DNA of 64,000 bases from Fibrella aquatilis (GCF_017353255.1 NZ_JAFMYU010000019.1:81088-145087), one strand, 5' to 3'. Counted from the first letter of the stretch, positions 43,009 to 52,841 are shown. The notes: generated by a model from the letters alone, not told the origin. Numbers and translations: made by a program.

Positions 43009-44295
43009 ATGCTTCTAGACCGCACACAAGCTCCTGATTACCAACCCGTAAACGATGCCCGTTTGGTGGCTGTCGATACGCAGCAACTCGATAATGGTGC
43101 CCCGTTGTACCTCATTGCCTTTGACCAGCAGCCCGTGATGCGCGTGGAAGTAAACTTCGACGCGGGGTCGTGGTTTGAGCCGGACGAGCAGCCGGGGGCG
43201 GCGTTTTTTGCCTGGAAAATGCTGGGCGAAGGTACCCGAAGCCGCACGTCGGCGCAGATCAGCGAGGCGTTTGACCAGTATGGCGCGTTTCTGGAACTCA
43301 ACAACGGCTTCGACCGGGGGAGCCTGGTGGTATACTGCCAACCCAAGCACCTGCCCAATGTGCTGCCGCTGATGGCCGAACTGCTCACCGAAGCGGCCTA
43401 TCCCGAAAAAGAATTTGAGGATCTGCGCACCATGACGCTGCAAAACCTGAAAGTCAATTTCGAGAAAACAAGCCACGTAGCGTCGGTGCGTTTCCGCGAA
43501 AAACTGTTCAGCCGGGCGCACCCCTACGGGCGTAGTCAGCAGCCCGACAGTGTGGCGCGGCTTACGTCCGCCGATGCCCGGAACTTCTACGAACGGCGCA
43601 TTCGGCTGCAACCGTTTCGGGTGTTGCTGGCCGGGCAGGTAGGCATCACCGAAGTAGCCCTGATAAACCAGTATCTGGGTGCGCTGCCCATTGGCCCGGC
43701 AAGCACCGAAGCTATGCCCACACCAACTATTACAACCGACCCCGCTGCTGAACTGATTGAGAAGGCCGGTAGTCTGCAATCGTCTATTCGCATGGGCCGG
43801 ACGCTGTTCAAGCGCAACCACCCCGATTTTCATAAGATGCTGGTAATGAACGAGGTACTGGGTGGTTATTTCGGGTCAAGGCTGATGAAAAACATCCGCG
43901 AACAGAAAGGCTACACCTACGGTATTTCGTCGAACGTAGGGGCTTTTCGCGAAGCCGGGCAGTTCATGATCGGTACCGATGTGAAGCGCGAGTTCACCCA
44001 GCAAACTATCGACGAGGTCTGGAAAGAGATCCGGCTATTACAAACCGAACCCGTGGGCGAGGGCGAACTGATGACCGTGAAAAACTACATGGCCGGTGAG
44101 TTTGTAGGCTCATTGAACACCCCCTTCGAGATTGCCGACCGCTACAAACTGATCCTGCTCGATGGCCTCCCCACCGATTTTCTGAGCCACTACATTGCCC
44201 GAATCCGGGCCGTGACCGCCGCCGACGTACAACAGATGGCCCAGACGTATATGGCAGAGGGAAGCCTGATTGAGGTGGTAGTAGGCGGGAAATAG
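43009..44295 (+). CDS. M16 peptidase family protein lacking the zinc motif
   Basis: 428 aa. The M16 fold is clear in the GFDRGSLVVYCQPKHL and the YGISSNVGAF (R/Y-pair) regions. The HxxEH zinc site is replaced: G63-A-A-F-F-A-W-K-M (F66, W69, K70), so it should not be a protease by itself. Such subunits usually pair with an active M16 partner. None is adjacent. It could be a regulatory or chaperone-like subunit. It starts just after the porV terminator. Confidence 0.82.
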   Translation: MLLDRTQAPDYQPVNDARLVAVDTQQLDNGAPLYLIAFDQQPVMRVEVNFDAGSWFEPDEQPGAAFFAWKMLGEGTRSRTSAQISEAFDQYGAFLELNNGFDRGSLVVYCQPKHLPNVLPLMAELLTEAAYPEKEFEDLRTMTLQNLKVNFEKTSHVASVRFREKLFSRAHPYGRSQQPDSVARLTSADARNFYERRIRLQPFRVLLAGQVGITEVALINQYLGALPIGPASTEAMPTPTITTDPAAELIEKAGSLQSSIRMGRTLFKRNHPDFHKMLVMNEVLGGYFGSRLMKNIREQKGYTYGISSNVGAFREAGQFMIGTDVKREFTQQTIDEVWKEIRLLQTEPVGEGELMTVKNYMAGEFVGSLNTPFEIADRYKLILLDGLPTDFLSHYIARIRAVTAADVQQMAQTYMAEGSLIEVVVGGK

Positions 44296-44355
44296 ACTAT
44301 TTTTGTAGGATAAACACACCCATACGTCATACAGTTATCCCTGTTTGTTCCTCGA

Positions 44356-45000
44356 ATGACCTTGCTCTTTTGTGTCGCGCTGTTGCTTGCCTACCTGCTG
44401 GGATCTATACCTACGGCAGTTTGGTATGGCAAAACTTTTTTCAACATCGACATTCGGCAGCACGGGAGTGGCAACGCGGGTGCCACTAATACGTTCCGCG
44501 TGTTAGGCAAACGGGCGGGTACCGTGGTCATGCTGGTAGACGTGCTGAAGGGATTCGCAGCGGCCTCGCTTACTTATCTGTTGCGTAACGAAGGACTAAC
44601 CCAAACCGAATTGCTGGGTTGCGCCCTCATTTTCGGATTCATGGCCGTGCTGGGCCATTTGTACCCCCTGTTTGCTAATTTTCGGGGGGGCAAGGGCGTG
44701 GCCACACTGCTGGGCATGGTGCTGGCCATCCGGCCCGACGTGGCGGCGGTATGCATTGGCGTCTGGTTGCTGGTGGTGATCGCTTCGCAATATGTGTCGC
44801 TGGGGTCAATGCTGGCGGCGCTGGCCTTTCCGGTACTACTGCTGCTCCGAGCATTTGGCCAACCCGAAAACCCGTTGCTGATCGGTTTTGGTTTTGGGGT
44901 ATTTTTGATGGTGGTGATCACCCACAAAAAGAACATTGGCCGCATCATCCAGGGCAACGAAAGCCGCACCGTGTTGATTAAGATGAAAAAAACGAAATAG
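44356..45000 (+). CDS. plsY: glycerol-3-phosphate acyltransferase PlsY
   Basis: 214 aa, about five to seven membrane segments. The three PlsY motifs are visible: HGSGNAGATNTFRVLGKRAG, FRGGKGVAT and the final GNESRTVLIK. It acylates glycerol-3-phosphate with acyl-phosphate in the inner membrane to make lysophosphatidate. Its TAG (44998-45000) directly abuts the ATG of the M20 peptidase gene. A G7 tract lies at 44685-44691. Confidence 0.95.
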   Translation: MTLLFCVALLLAYLLGSIPTAVWYGKTFFNIDIRQHGSGNAGATNTFRVLGKRAGTVVMLVDVLKGFAAASLTYLLRNEGLTQTELLGCALIFGFMAVLGHLYPLFANFRGGKGVATLLGMVLAIRPDVAAVCIGVWLLVVIASQYVSLGSMLAALAFPVLLLLRAFGQPENPLLIGFGFGVFLMVVITHKKNIGRIIQGNESRTVLIKMKKTK

Positions 45001-46365
45001 ATGCTCGCAACCTATCTCTCCGACAACAAACAGCGGTTTCTGGATGAACTGCTGGACCTGATTCGTATTCCATCGGTATCGGCCGATGCCAAGTTTACGG
45101 CCGACGTGCGCCGGGCGGCCGAGTTTGTGCGTGACCGGCTGGCCGATGCCGGGCTGGACAACGCCGAGGTGATCGACACGGCGGGGCACCCCATCGTTTT
45201 CGCCGAAAAGATGATCGACCCGGCTAAGCCAACGGTGCTGGTGTATGGTCATTACGACGTGCAACCAGCTGATCCTTACGAGCTTTGGTATACGCCGCCC
45301 TTCGAGCCTACTATTCGCAACGAGCGTATCTATGCCCGGGGCGCCTGCGACGACAAGGGGCAGTTTTATATGCACATCAAGGCGCTGGAGGCTATGCTGG
45401 CTACCAACAGCCTGCCCTGCAACGTGAAAGTGATGATTGAGGGCGAAGAAGAAGTTGGCTCAGAACACCTGGGCACCTTTGTGGCGGCTAACCGCGACAA
45501 ACTCGCCGCCGACGTGATCCTGATTTCCGACACGAGCATCATCAGCAACGACGTGCCCTCACTGGAGACGGGGTTGCGGGGACTGTCATATGTGGAGGTG
45601 GAAGTGACCGGCCCCAACCGCGATTTGCACTCAGGCGTGTATGGCGGGGGCGTGGCCAACCCGGCCAACGTGCTTTGCCAACTGATTGCTTCGCTGAAAG
45701 ATGAGCAGGGCCGCATCACCATTCCCGGTTTCTACGACAACGTAGCCGACCTGACCGATGCCGAACGCGCCGAACTGGCCAAAGCACCCTTCGACCTGGA
45801 TGAGTATAAACGCGACCTCGGTATCGGTGATGTAATGGGCGAGGCGGGCTATTCGACTAACGAGCGCACGTCGATTCGGCCTACGCTGGACGTAAACGGC
45901 ATTTGGGGCGGCTACACGGGTCCCGGTGCCAAGACGGTGCTACCCTCGAAAGCGTCAGCCAAGATCAGTATGCGGCTGGTGCCCAACCAAACCCCCGACG
46001 AGATTACGGCCTTGTTCAAGGCTCATTTTGAGGCTATTGCGCCCAAGTCGGTGCATGTGACCGTGACGCCCCACCATGGCGGGTTGCCCTACGTAACGCC
46101 AACGGATTCGGTGGAGTTTGAGGCGGCCAGCCGGGCGTTTGAGCAGGCTTGGGGTAAAAAACCAATTCCAACCCGAGGTGGCGGCAGTATTCCCATTGTA
46201 GCCTTGTTTGAGCAGGAACTGGGCATCAAAACCATCCTGATGGGCTTCGGCCTGGACAGCGACGCCCTGCACTCGCCCAACGAAAGCTACGGCCTGTTCA
46301 ACTTCTACAAAGGCATTGAAACGATCCCATATTTCTACGCCAATTATGCCGAAATGAAACAGTGA
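45001..46365 (+). CDS. M20 family dipeptidase
   Basis: 454 aa. Metal-binding blocks: VLVYGHYDVQPADP (His), RGACDDKGQ (bridging Asp) and EGEEEVGSEH (catalytic and metal Glu), with a lid/dimerisation domain inserted (RDLHSGVYGGGVANPAN). The architecture fits peptidase M20 dipeptidases such as CNDP2/PepV-like, acting on short peptides in the cytosol. It follows plsY with zero bases between stop and ATG. A terminator follows at 46410. Confidence 0.92.
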   Translation: MLATYLSDNKQRFLDELLDLIRIPSVSADAKFTADVRRAAEFVRDRLADAGLDNAEVIDTAGHPIVFAEKMIDPAKPTVLVYGHYDVQPADPYELWYTPPFEPTIRNERIYARGACDDKGQFYMHIKALEAMLATNSLPCNVKVMIEGEEEVGSEHLGTFVAANRDKLAADVILISDTSIISNDVPSLETGLRGLSYVEVEVTGPNRDLHSGVYGGGVANPANVLCQLIASLKDEQGRITIPGFYDNVADLTDAERAELAKAPFDLDEYKRDLGIGDVMGEAGYSTNERTSIRPTLDVNGIWGGYTGPGAKTVLPSKASAKISMRLVPNQTPDEITALFKAHFEAIAPKSVHVTVTPHHGGLPYVTPTDSVEFEAASRAFEQAWGKKPIPTRGGGSIPIVALFEQELGIKTILMGFGLDSDALHSPNESYGLFNFYKGIETIPYFYANYAEMKQ

Positions 46366-46409
46366 AGCCTAGCCCAGACGGCTTCCACGCACCAACATAC
46401 TATAAACAG

Positions 46410-46434
46410 GAAAACCCTTCGGCGAAGGGTTTTC
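46410..46434 (+). terminator. rho-independent terminator after the M20 peptidase gene
   Basis: Stem GAAAACCCTT (46410-46419) with AAGGGTTTTC (46425-46434), loop CGGCG, T-rich after. Confidence 0.8.
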
Positions 46435-46563
46435 TTGTTTACAACCTGGCTCTGTAGTCAACTTGATGGATGGATAATGTGGAAAATAACTAGCTTAGGA
46501 GTCATTTTTCAAGCCGGAAAATTCGTATAATTCGGTTCATTTACAAGCCGTTATGGCCTAACC

Positions 46564-49500
46564 ATGAGGATGAACAGCCAGCAACTGCCACCATTGTGGC
46601 TACTTTGCCTTTTGGCCTGGCTGATGCTGTCTGGTGTGGTCGAGGCTGAACCACTACTGCCACCTGCCCGTTTTCGGGTCGATCATATTAGCGTCGAAAA
46701 TGGGCTTACGCAGGGGTCGGTCTACTACATTATTGAGGATTCGCGGGGGTTCATGTGGTTTGGCACACAGGATGGGCTGAACTGTTACGATGGCCACCGG
46801 TTTCGGACCTACCGGCCCAGCGACCGCCGGGTCGGTCAGATTCGGGGTGTCAATATTTTTGGCATCGTTGAAGACGGCAGCGGCGATTTATGGGTGGGCA
46901 CAGAAGAAGGACTGAACCACTACGACCGGAAACACGACCGCTTCACCTGCTACTATGCCCACGCGCCCAAACCCGGAATGCGCCCTACGCCCTGCCGTAC
47001 GCTGCCCTTTTTCGCCAATGCCGCTGAACTGCTGTACCTCAGCGACGACGAGGGCCTGGTACGGGTAGACCTGACAAAACGAACTAAGCATGTACTGAAT
47101 GCGTCGCTGAAACCAAAGCATGAATATGACCTGCAAAGCTCTACTGTATTTACGAAGGCAGGTGATGTCTGGTTACATGCATCAACGGGACTGATTCGCT
47201 ATAATCTGGCTTCCAGACAACTGTTTCGGTATTTTAGCAATCACCCTGAAAACGCTTTTGGGTCGTCACAGACCGTATTTTCATTTCATATTGATAGAGA
47301 CAATGTTGCCTGGATTGGTACGGTAGCGGGCCTTATCCGGTTCGATTATCGGGCCGGGGTGGCGCGGACCTATGCTGTGGCTGGCACCACGCCGTTAAGT
47401 CCTATCTATAGCCTCGACGAAGATCAGAATGAACGGCTATGGTTGGGCACACAACAACAGGGCATTCTGTATTTCGACAAACGGACGCGGCTTTTCGGGA
47501 GTACCACTGCCTCGGCCAGTACCGCCCGTTTGCTTCGGCTGTTCGAGATCAACAAGATTATGGTAGACCGGCAGGGGCTAATCTGGGCTAACGTTGACCC
47601 CAATGGCGTGGTGAAGCTGGTACCCGATGCGTTTGTTTTTGGTGGTATGACCAAAGATACTCGTGCCGAAGCAGACAAAACGGTTCCGCATTTATCTAAC
47701 TACACTGTCCGGGGCTTTGCCGAATATGCCGCCTCATCCGCCGACCGGGCCTTGCTGGAACCGCCGCTTTGGATAGCCACTGAACTGGGCATCAATGTGC
47801 TGAATCAGCAAACAGGGCAGGTGATGCGTCAGTATATGACCAACCACGCCCGTAGTCAATTGCCCATGCATAAGCTGGTGAAACAACTCTATACCGATCC
47901 CTACAAACGGTTGTGGGTGGGTGCGGTAGGTGGCGCTTATCTGTTTCATCCCGGCACCGACTCGTTCGAATTATTTCCCTTCTCGCCTACGGGTGTAGCA
48001 GACGCCGACATTGCCGAAAACTATGCCCGTAACCTGGTATCGATCAGTGCCGATACACTGCTCACGGCCACCGAAGATGGTATTTTTCAGCTAAGCCTGG
48101 CCCAACGCCGCTGGCAAAAATTGCCTTACCTGGCCAACGCCAATCTGTTTGCTTTCTACTGGGACGTTCAGCGGCGGCAGCTTTGGGTGGGTACCTACCT
48201 CAACGGGTTTAGCTGCTACGCGTTGCCCCCGCCGGGGTCCTCGGCTCCCTGGAAGTTGTTAATGACAGGGTTACCGGGCTATACAGTGCTCCATTTTCAT
48301 GATGACACCGCCCGCAATGCTCTCTGGATTTCAACAGATAAGGGCCTGACCATGCTTGACCGGACCAATAAACGCCTCATCACGTATACCGAGCGCGACG
48401 GCCTGGCCAACGACTTCATCTATGGTGTATTGGCCGATGGGGATAACAACCTCTGGATGAGTACCAACCGGGGTATTTCGCGATTTGATTTAACCACGCA
48501 CCATTTCAAAAATTTCGACTTGAGCGACGGCCTCCAAGGTCTTGAATTCAACGGTAATGCGCTGTTGAAAACCCGCAATGGACTGCTGCTGTTTGGCGGT
48601 GTCAACGGCTATAACAGCTGCCGCCCCGAACTGTACCGCAGCATTCGGTCGAATCCACCGGTGTATTTCTACAACCTTCGGGTGAATGAAGAGCCATTTC
48701 AACCTGAAGCGCCGATCAGCGAGGCCAAACGTGTAGACTTGAGTAGTGCACAGAATACGTTTTCGCTTGAATTTTCGGCTGTCGATTACCAGAGCAAAGC
48801 CCACAATCAGTATTCGTATAGACTGGATGGGTATGATACCGATTGGGTAAAAGCAGGCGAAAAAAACTATGTGCGCTACGCCAACGTGCCTCCCGGCGAC
48901 TACACGCTGGAGGTACGGGCGGCCAACAAAGACGGTCACTGGAGCAATCGTATTCAGCGCCTGGCTATCCATATTAGTCCGCCGTTTTGGCGCACCCTCC
49001 CGTTTCTGATTAGCCTGCTGGCTGCGTTGGGTGGGTTGGCTGTATACTGGGTACGCCACCGCGAAGAACAACTGCGTCGTCAGCAGGCCGATCAGCTTAG
49101 GCTGGCATTTAATGTGCAGGAGCAGGCTAAGCAAGACATTGCCCGCGACCTGCACGACGAGATCGGTACGAGGCTGGCTACCCTGAAACTGTACACTACC
49201 CAACTGGCGCGGTTTGCTGGTGACGAAGAAGTGCCCCGCAACCTCCGCAATGCCATCAACGGACTCATCAACGATACCATCAGCGATGTGCGTGACCTAT
49301 TGCGGGAGCTAAACCCCCGTACGCTGGCTCAGTATGGCTTTGGTCCGGCGCTGGAGGAGCTGTTGGAGCGGATTGGGTCAACGGGTGCTATTCAGACTAG
49401 TCTGGTACTTGATGCCGCGCTCAATCGCCTGCCTGCTGATACCGAGCTGATGCTCTACCGCATTGTGCAGGAGTTGATTAATAATACGCTGAAACACGCC

Positions 49501-49788
49501 AACGCTAGCCAAATCGATATTTCGTGCCGGTACTGGGAAGACCGTATCCAGCTCACCTACGCCGACAACGGGCAGGGCTTTGTGTATGAACGGGTGCGGC
49601 AGGGGCTGGGTATTGGCAATATTGAGTCGCGGGTGGCCATGCTGAAGGGCACCATTCAATGGCAGGGCGCGTCAGACAAGGGTACTTCGGTGTTAATCCT
49701 AGTGCCGCTACCCTATGCCGACGGCAACCCCCGGCGTACGCAGACCTCGATCAAGATGCCGTCCGTCTCCGGGTCGGCTGTGCAGTAG
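46564..49788 (+). CDS. two-component sensor with beta-propeller and HisKA_3 kinase
   Basis: 1074 aa. Signal peptide 1-27; a large N-terminal propeller with repeated NGLTQGSVYYIIEDSRGFMWFGT and DLWVGTEEGLNHYD-type reg_prop units up to about 690; a Y_Y_Y domain (YSYRLDGYDTDWVKAG) to about 810; one transmembrane helix near 820-836; a HisKA_3 motif DIARDLHDEIGTRLA (H near 864) and an HATPase domain with IVQELINNTLKHANA. It lacks a fused receiver, so a LuxR-type regulator is expected elsewhere. Likely senses a periplasmic saccharide or oligomer. Not an operon with a neighbour. Confidence 0.9.
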   Translation: MRMNSQQLPPLWLLCLLAWLMLSGVVEAEPLLPPARFRVDHISVENGLTQGSVYYIIEDSRGFMWFGTQDGLNCYDGHRFRTYRPSDRRVGQIRGVNIFGIVEDGSGDLWVGTEEGLNHYDRKHDRFTCYYAHAPKPGMRPTPCRTLPFFANAAELLYLSDDEGLVRVDLTKRTKHVLNASLKPKHEYDLQSSTVFTKAGDVWLHASTGLIRYNLASRQLFRYFSNHPENAFGSSQTVFSFHIDRDNVAWIGTVAGLIRFDYRAGVARTYAVAGTTPLSPIYSLDEDQNERLWLGTQQQGILYFDKRTRLFGSTTASASTARLLRLFEINKIMVDRQGLIWANVDPNGVVKLVPDAFVFGGMTKDTRAEADKTVPHLSNYTVRGFAEYAASSADRALLEPPLWIATELGINVLNQQTGQVMRQYMTNHARSQLPMHKLVKQLYTDPYKRLWVGAVGGAYLFHPGTDSFELFPFSPTGVADADIAENYARNLVSISADTLLTATEDGIFQLSLAQRRWQKLPYLANANLFAFYWDVQRRQLWVGTYLNGFSCYALPPPGSSAPWKLLMTGLPGYTVLHFHDDTARNALWISTDKGLTMLDRTNKRLITYTERDGLANDFIYGVLADGDNNLWMSTNRGISRFDLTTHHFKNFDLSDGLQGLEFNGNALLKTRNGLLLFGGVNGYNSCRPELYRSIRSNPPVYFYNLRVNEEPFQPEAPISEAKRVDLSSAQNTFSLEFSAVDYQSKAHNQYSYRLDGYDTDWVKAGEKNYVRYANVPPGDYTLEVRAANKDGHWSNRIQRLAIHISPPFWRTLPFLISLLAALGGLAVYWVRHREEQLRRQQADQLRLAFNVQEQAKQDIARDLHDEIGTRLATLKLYTTQLARFAGDEEVPRNLRNAINGLINDTISDVRDLLRELNPRTLAQYGFGPALEELLERIGSTGAIQTSLVLDAALNRLPADTELMLYRIVQELINNTLKHANASQIDISCRYWEDRIQLTYADNGQGFVYERVRQGLGIGNIESRVAMLKGTIQWQGASDKGTSVLILVPLPYADGNPRRTQTSIKMPSVSGSAVQ

Positions 49789-49946
49789 CCGTTCGTCGTT
49801 AGTGGTCGGCCGTACGGTATTGTAAAACATGGAGTTGCCTACTGCTGAACTAGTTGTAAAATAATCGATAGTGTAGTAAGCTACTGGTGACTTTTGTAAA
49901 TGATCTCCGTCTCACCAAGGTTCCTAAACGTAGGGCGTAAACCTAA

Positions 49947-50618
49947 ATGGAAAAGACAAAGAGAAACCGCGCCAAAACCACACAGCGCATCCTCGACGCT
50001 TTCGAGGAGGTATTGGCAGAACGAGGCTTACAACATGTTGGTGTAAACCGAGTAGCCGAGCGGGCTGGCGTAAGCAAAGTACTGATATACCGTTATTTCG
50101 GTGGCCTGGAGGGCCTCGTAGACCACTATACCAAGCGGGGCACCTTGTTTCCCACCTTTACACCGGCTGTGTTGGCGCAACTTCGCCCCGTCAATGACAC
50201 TGATTTGGGCCGGGTTTGGTACCGGCAGCTTACTCAGATATTTCGCCAGTTTCGGACTAGTCAGGCAGCACGCGAGTTATTAAAAGCCAACATTATCAGC
50301 AATGACTCCCTGGCCGAAGCTGCCAGCAAAGCTATTGATGAAGAAACGCAGCGACTGATTGGCCAACTCTCGTATGTAGGCGGAGCCGACGTGCAGGCCG
50401 TATCGGCCGTCACCATTGCTGCCATGTCATACATGACACTACTAGCCGATAATAACCGCCCAATGGCTGGTATCGACCTGCGTAGTGACGAAGGCTGGAA
50501 CCGCATTGAACAGGCGCTCAAACTTATCTACATCGCCTTGGGAAACACCGTTGTTCAGTCAGCCACTGTCAGCGTTGAACGAGCCGTGCCCGTCGCAGCT
50601 GAAGGACAGTGGAAATAA
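49947..50618 (+). CDS. TetR family transcriptional regulator
   Basis: 223 aa. N-terminal HTH: RILDAFEEVLAERGLQHVGVNRVAERAGVSKVLIYRYFGG (residues 14-53); the rest is a ligand-binding helical domain. It is convergent with the GH65 gene, the two stops lying 87 bases apart with R12 between. Target and ligand are not known. The CzcCBA operon is 3 kb away and cannot be linked to it on this evidence. Confidence 0.88.
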   Translation: MEKTKRNRAKTTQRILDAFEEVLAERGLQHVGVNRVAERAGVSKVLIYRYFGGLEGLVDHYTKRGTLFPTFTPAVLAQLRPVNDTDLGRVWYRQLTQIFRQFRTSQAARELLKANIISNDSLAEAASKAIDEETQRLIGQLSYVGGADVQAVSAVTIAAMSYMTLLADNNRPMAGIDLRSDEGWNRIEQALKLIYIALGNTVVQSATVSVERAVPVAAEGQWK

Positions 50619-50625
50619 GTACAGC

Positions 50626-50708
50626 GAACAATTATCAATGAACAATTATCAACGTAGCCAGCTACCCTGAGCAAATGGTAGGTAGCTGGCTACGTTGATA
50701 ATTGTTCA
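50626..50708. repeat. heptamer inverted repeat R12
   Basis: Left arm 50639-50666 and right arm 50681-50708 pair perfectly over 28 bp (core TAGCCAGCTACC). The left arm is preceded by an extra 14 bases (two heptamers, CAATTAT and CAATGAA) that duplicate its outer part. The right arm ends in the TGA stop of the GH65 gene. Confidence 0.92.
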
Positions 50709-52772
50709 CTGTTTCACCACTACCGTTCTTTTATCAGTTCCTATACCTTTAATAGTCAGCGACTTCCATTTCTTAGGAAGCTTGCTTTTGAGCTGACTAA
50801 TGCCCGCGTCAGTGATGTCGAGGCCTCCAAAGCCGCTGAGCACGGCCTGTAGCATACCGCCTGCGCCCGTGGCAAAATAGGGGTTGGTACCACCGGCTGT
50901 CTCGGCCATTACGCTGAAAGGCGGCACCTCGTTGGGTTTGTAGCTCCGAATAAACCACTCATAGCCTTTCTCGGCATCACCCAGACGTGTGTTGAGCACT
51001 GAGAGTGTCGACCAGCCCATTGCGGGGCCGTCCTGCGCGTAGCGAGGGCCGTAGTAAGCCAGATCTTTCTGAATCCGGGATTCGTCGGTGATTATTTTTA
51101 GCGGGTAGGCCAGCAGGTTCACGTCGGCCTGTTTGATTGTCACCCCGTCATACGTACGGTTTTCTTTGGTCGTGCCATCCGGAAAGGTTAGGATCGGTAT
51201 GCCCGCCGCCACTATGTTCCACTGCGGGTCGGGGGTGATGCCTAACTCCTGTGCGGCTTTGGTGGCATATTGCAGCGCTGTTTTGGCCATGCCGTTGGTG
51301 AAGGCATTGTCGTCGATGTTCTCCTGCCACTCGTTTGAGCCGATCACGTTGTTGATGTGAAACTGACCATCGGTCCCTTTCTCTACGCGGCTTTTCCAGA
51401 AATCGGCCACCTCGCGCAGCAGCGGATATCCCCGCGTGCGGAGCCATTCTTTGTCTTTCGTGGCTTGATAATAACTCCAGAATGACCAGCCAATGCAGCC
51501 CGTGATGTGATGCTGGAATGGTCCCGTTAAGGCCCAAACGGGCGTGGCCTCCTGCCCGTCGGCGTCTGACTCCCACGGAAACATAACGCCCTGGTAACCA
51601 TGGCTAAAAGCATTTTGCCGGGCCATGCTCATCCGTTCAAACCGGTATTCGAGCAGCGACTTGGCAATCTCCGGTTTCAGCATCAGCAGCGGGGGGTACA
51701 TCCATAGTTCGGTGTCCCAGAATACGTGCCCATTGTAGCCTAACCCCGACAGCCCCATGGGCGAGAGGCTGTAGGCCGTGCCTTCCCGTGCAAAGGAGTA
51801 GAGGTGGTAAAGCGCCTGACGTACAGCCCGTTGTGCATCAGGGTCGCCGTCGATAATGATGTCTGACTGCCAGAGTTTGTCCCATTCGGCGTTGTGGCGG
51901 GTCAGCAGGCGCGGCGTACGTTCCAGGGCGGCAAAGAGCGTGAGGCGTTCAGCTTCGTTGTGCGGGTCGGCGGTGTGGGCGGTAGAAGACACCGAACCCA
52001 CCACGCTAAACCGGTAGGTTTCGCCCGCCTTCAGTTGCTTCTTAAACTTGGCCAGGTGCATGTTGTAGTCCCAGTCTTCGTGGATCACTTCTGGCTCCTG
52101 CCCGTGGGGTTCTTCGAAAATAAACGAGGTCGAAGCCGCCACCGTGTGCTTGCCTGAGGGGCTTTTGGCCACCGACGTCAGCAGACGGATGGTCACGTGA
52201 GGCCGATCAATTTCGGAGTAAAAATTCTTGACCTCCTTCAAATTTTCTGGTGATTCGAGCACCGACATCGGGCTGATTTCACAGGCAGATTTGGCCGTAA
52301 TCTCAACCATTGTCAGCGCTGAGTAGGGCAGATGCCGCAGGGCCATAATGGTCTGTTTCACGCTTACTTTGTTCTGGTAATCGAACGTAGTGGTGAGCGC
52401 AGCCTTCTGCATATCGAGCGTTTGGCGGTAGTTGGCAATCGTTTTTGGCCCAATCCGCTGCCCGTCTACGTCGAGGTTCATGTTGGCGAAATTGAACACC
52501 TTCAGAATGTTCGACACCCGCCCGCGTCCGTAGGTATCGAAGGCACCGTTGAGCACCACGTCTTTCACCTTCATCGGCTCTGGCGACGACACCAGGCCAA
52601 TCATACCGTTGGCTACAGTGATGCCGTAATAATTGGCAGGGTTGATATTTTGCCCCACGATTTGCCACTCGCTGGCTGATGCTGGCACCGCGTTTTGCGC
52701 AGACGAAACGGTAGGCAATGCACTGGAAAGCAGGCCAAGTAGCCCTATTCGAGCTAGAAACAGGCTCTTCAT
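50706..52772 (-). CDS. glycoside hydrolase family 65 protein, secreted
   Basis: 688 aa from ATG 52772. Signal peptide 1-25 (LLGLLSSALPTVSSAQ). The catalytic-acid region GSNEWQENIDDNAFTNGM has E481, and the FWDTELWMYPPLL, QHHITGCIGWSFWSYYQ and EIDRPHVTIR-like blocks fit the (alpha/alpha)6 GH65 barrel with an N-terminal beta-sandwich. Family activities include disaccharide phosphorolysis and trehalose or alpha-glucoside hydrolysis; the secreted form suggests hydrolysis. Its TGA lies in R12. Specificity is not settled by sequence. Confidence 0.85.
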   Translation of the reverse strand: MKSLFLARIGLLGLLSSALPTVSSAQNAVPASASEWQIVGQNINPANYYGITVANGMIGLVSSPEPMKVKDVVLNGAFDTYGRGRVSNILKVFNFANMNLDVDGQRIGPKTIANYRQTLDMQKAALTTTFDYQNKVSVKQTIMALRHLPYSALTMVEITAKSACEISPMSVLESPENLKEVKNFYSEIDRPHVTIRLLTSVAKSPSGKHTVAASTSFIFEEPHGQEPEVIHEDWDYNMHLAKFKKQLKAGETYRFSVVGSVSSTAHTADPHNEAERLTLFAALERTPRLLTRHNAEWDKLWQSDIIIDGDPDAQRAVRQALYHLYSFAREGTAYSLSPMGLSGLGYNGHVFWDTELWMYPPLLMLKPEIAKSLLEYRFERMSMARQNAFSHGYQGVMFPWESDADGQEATPVWALTGPFQHHITGCIGWSFWSYYQATKDKEWLRTRGYPLLREVADFWKSRVEKGTDGQFHINNVIGSNEWQENIDDNAFTNGMAKTALQYATKAAQELGITPDPQWNIVAAGIPILTFPDGTTKENRTYDGVTIKQADVNLLAYPLKIITDESRIQKDLAYYGPRYAQDGPAMGWSTLSVLNTRLGDAEKGYEWFIRSYKPNEVPPFSVMAETAGGTNPYFATGAGGMLQAVLSGFGGLDITDAGISQLKSKLPKKWKSLTIKGIGTDKRTVVVKQ

Positions 52773-52841
52773 ATATGATAGATTTTGGTCAAAATAAGGC
52801 CAATATAGCAAATAGCCCGATGCCCCTTCTGAAGCCGTGGG

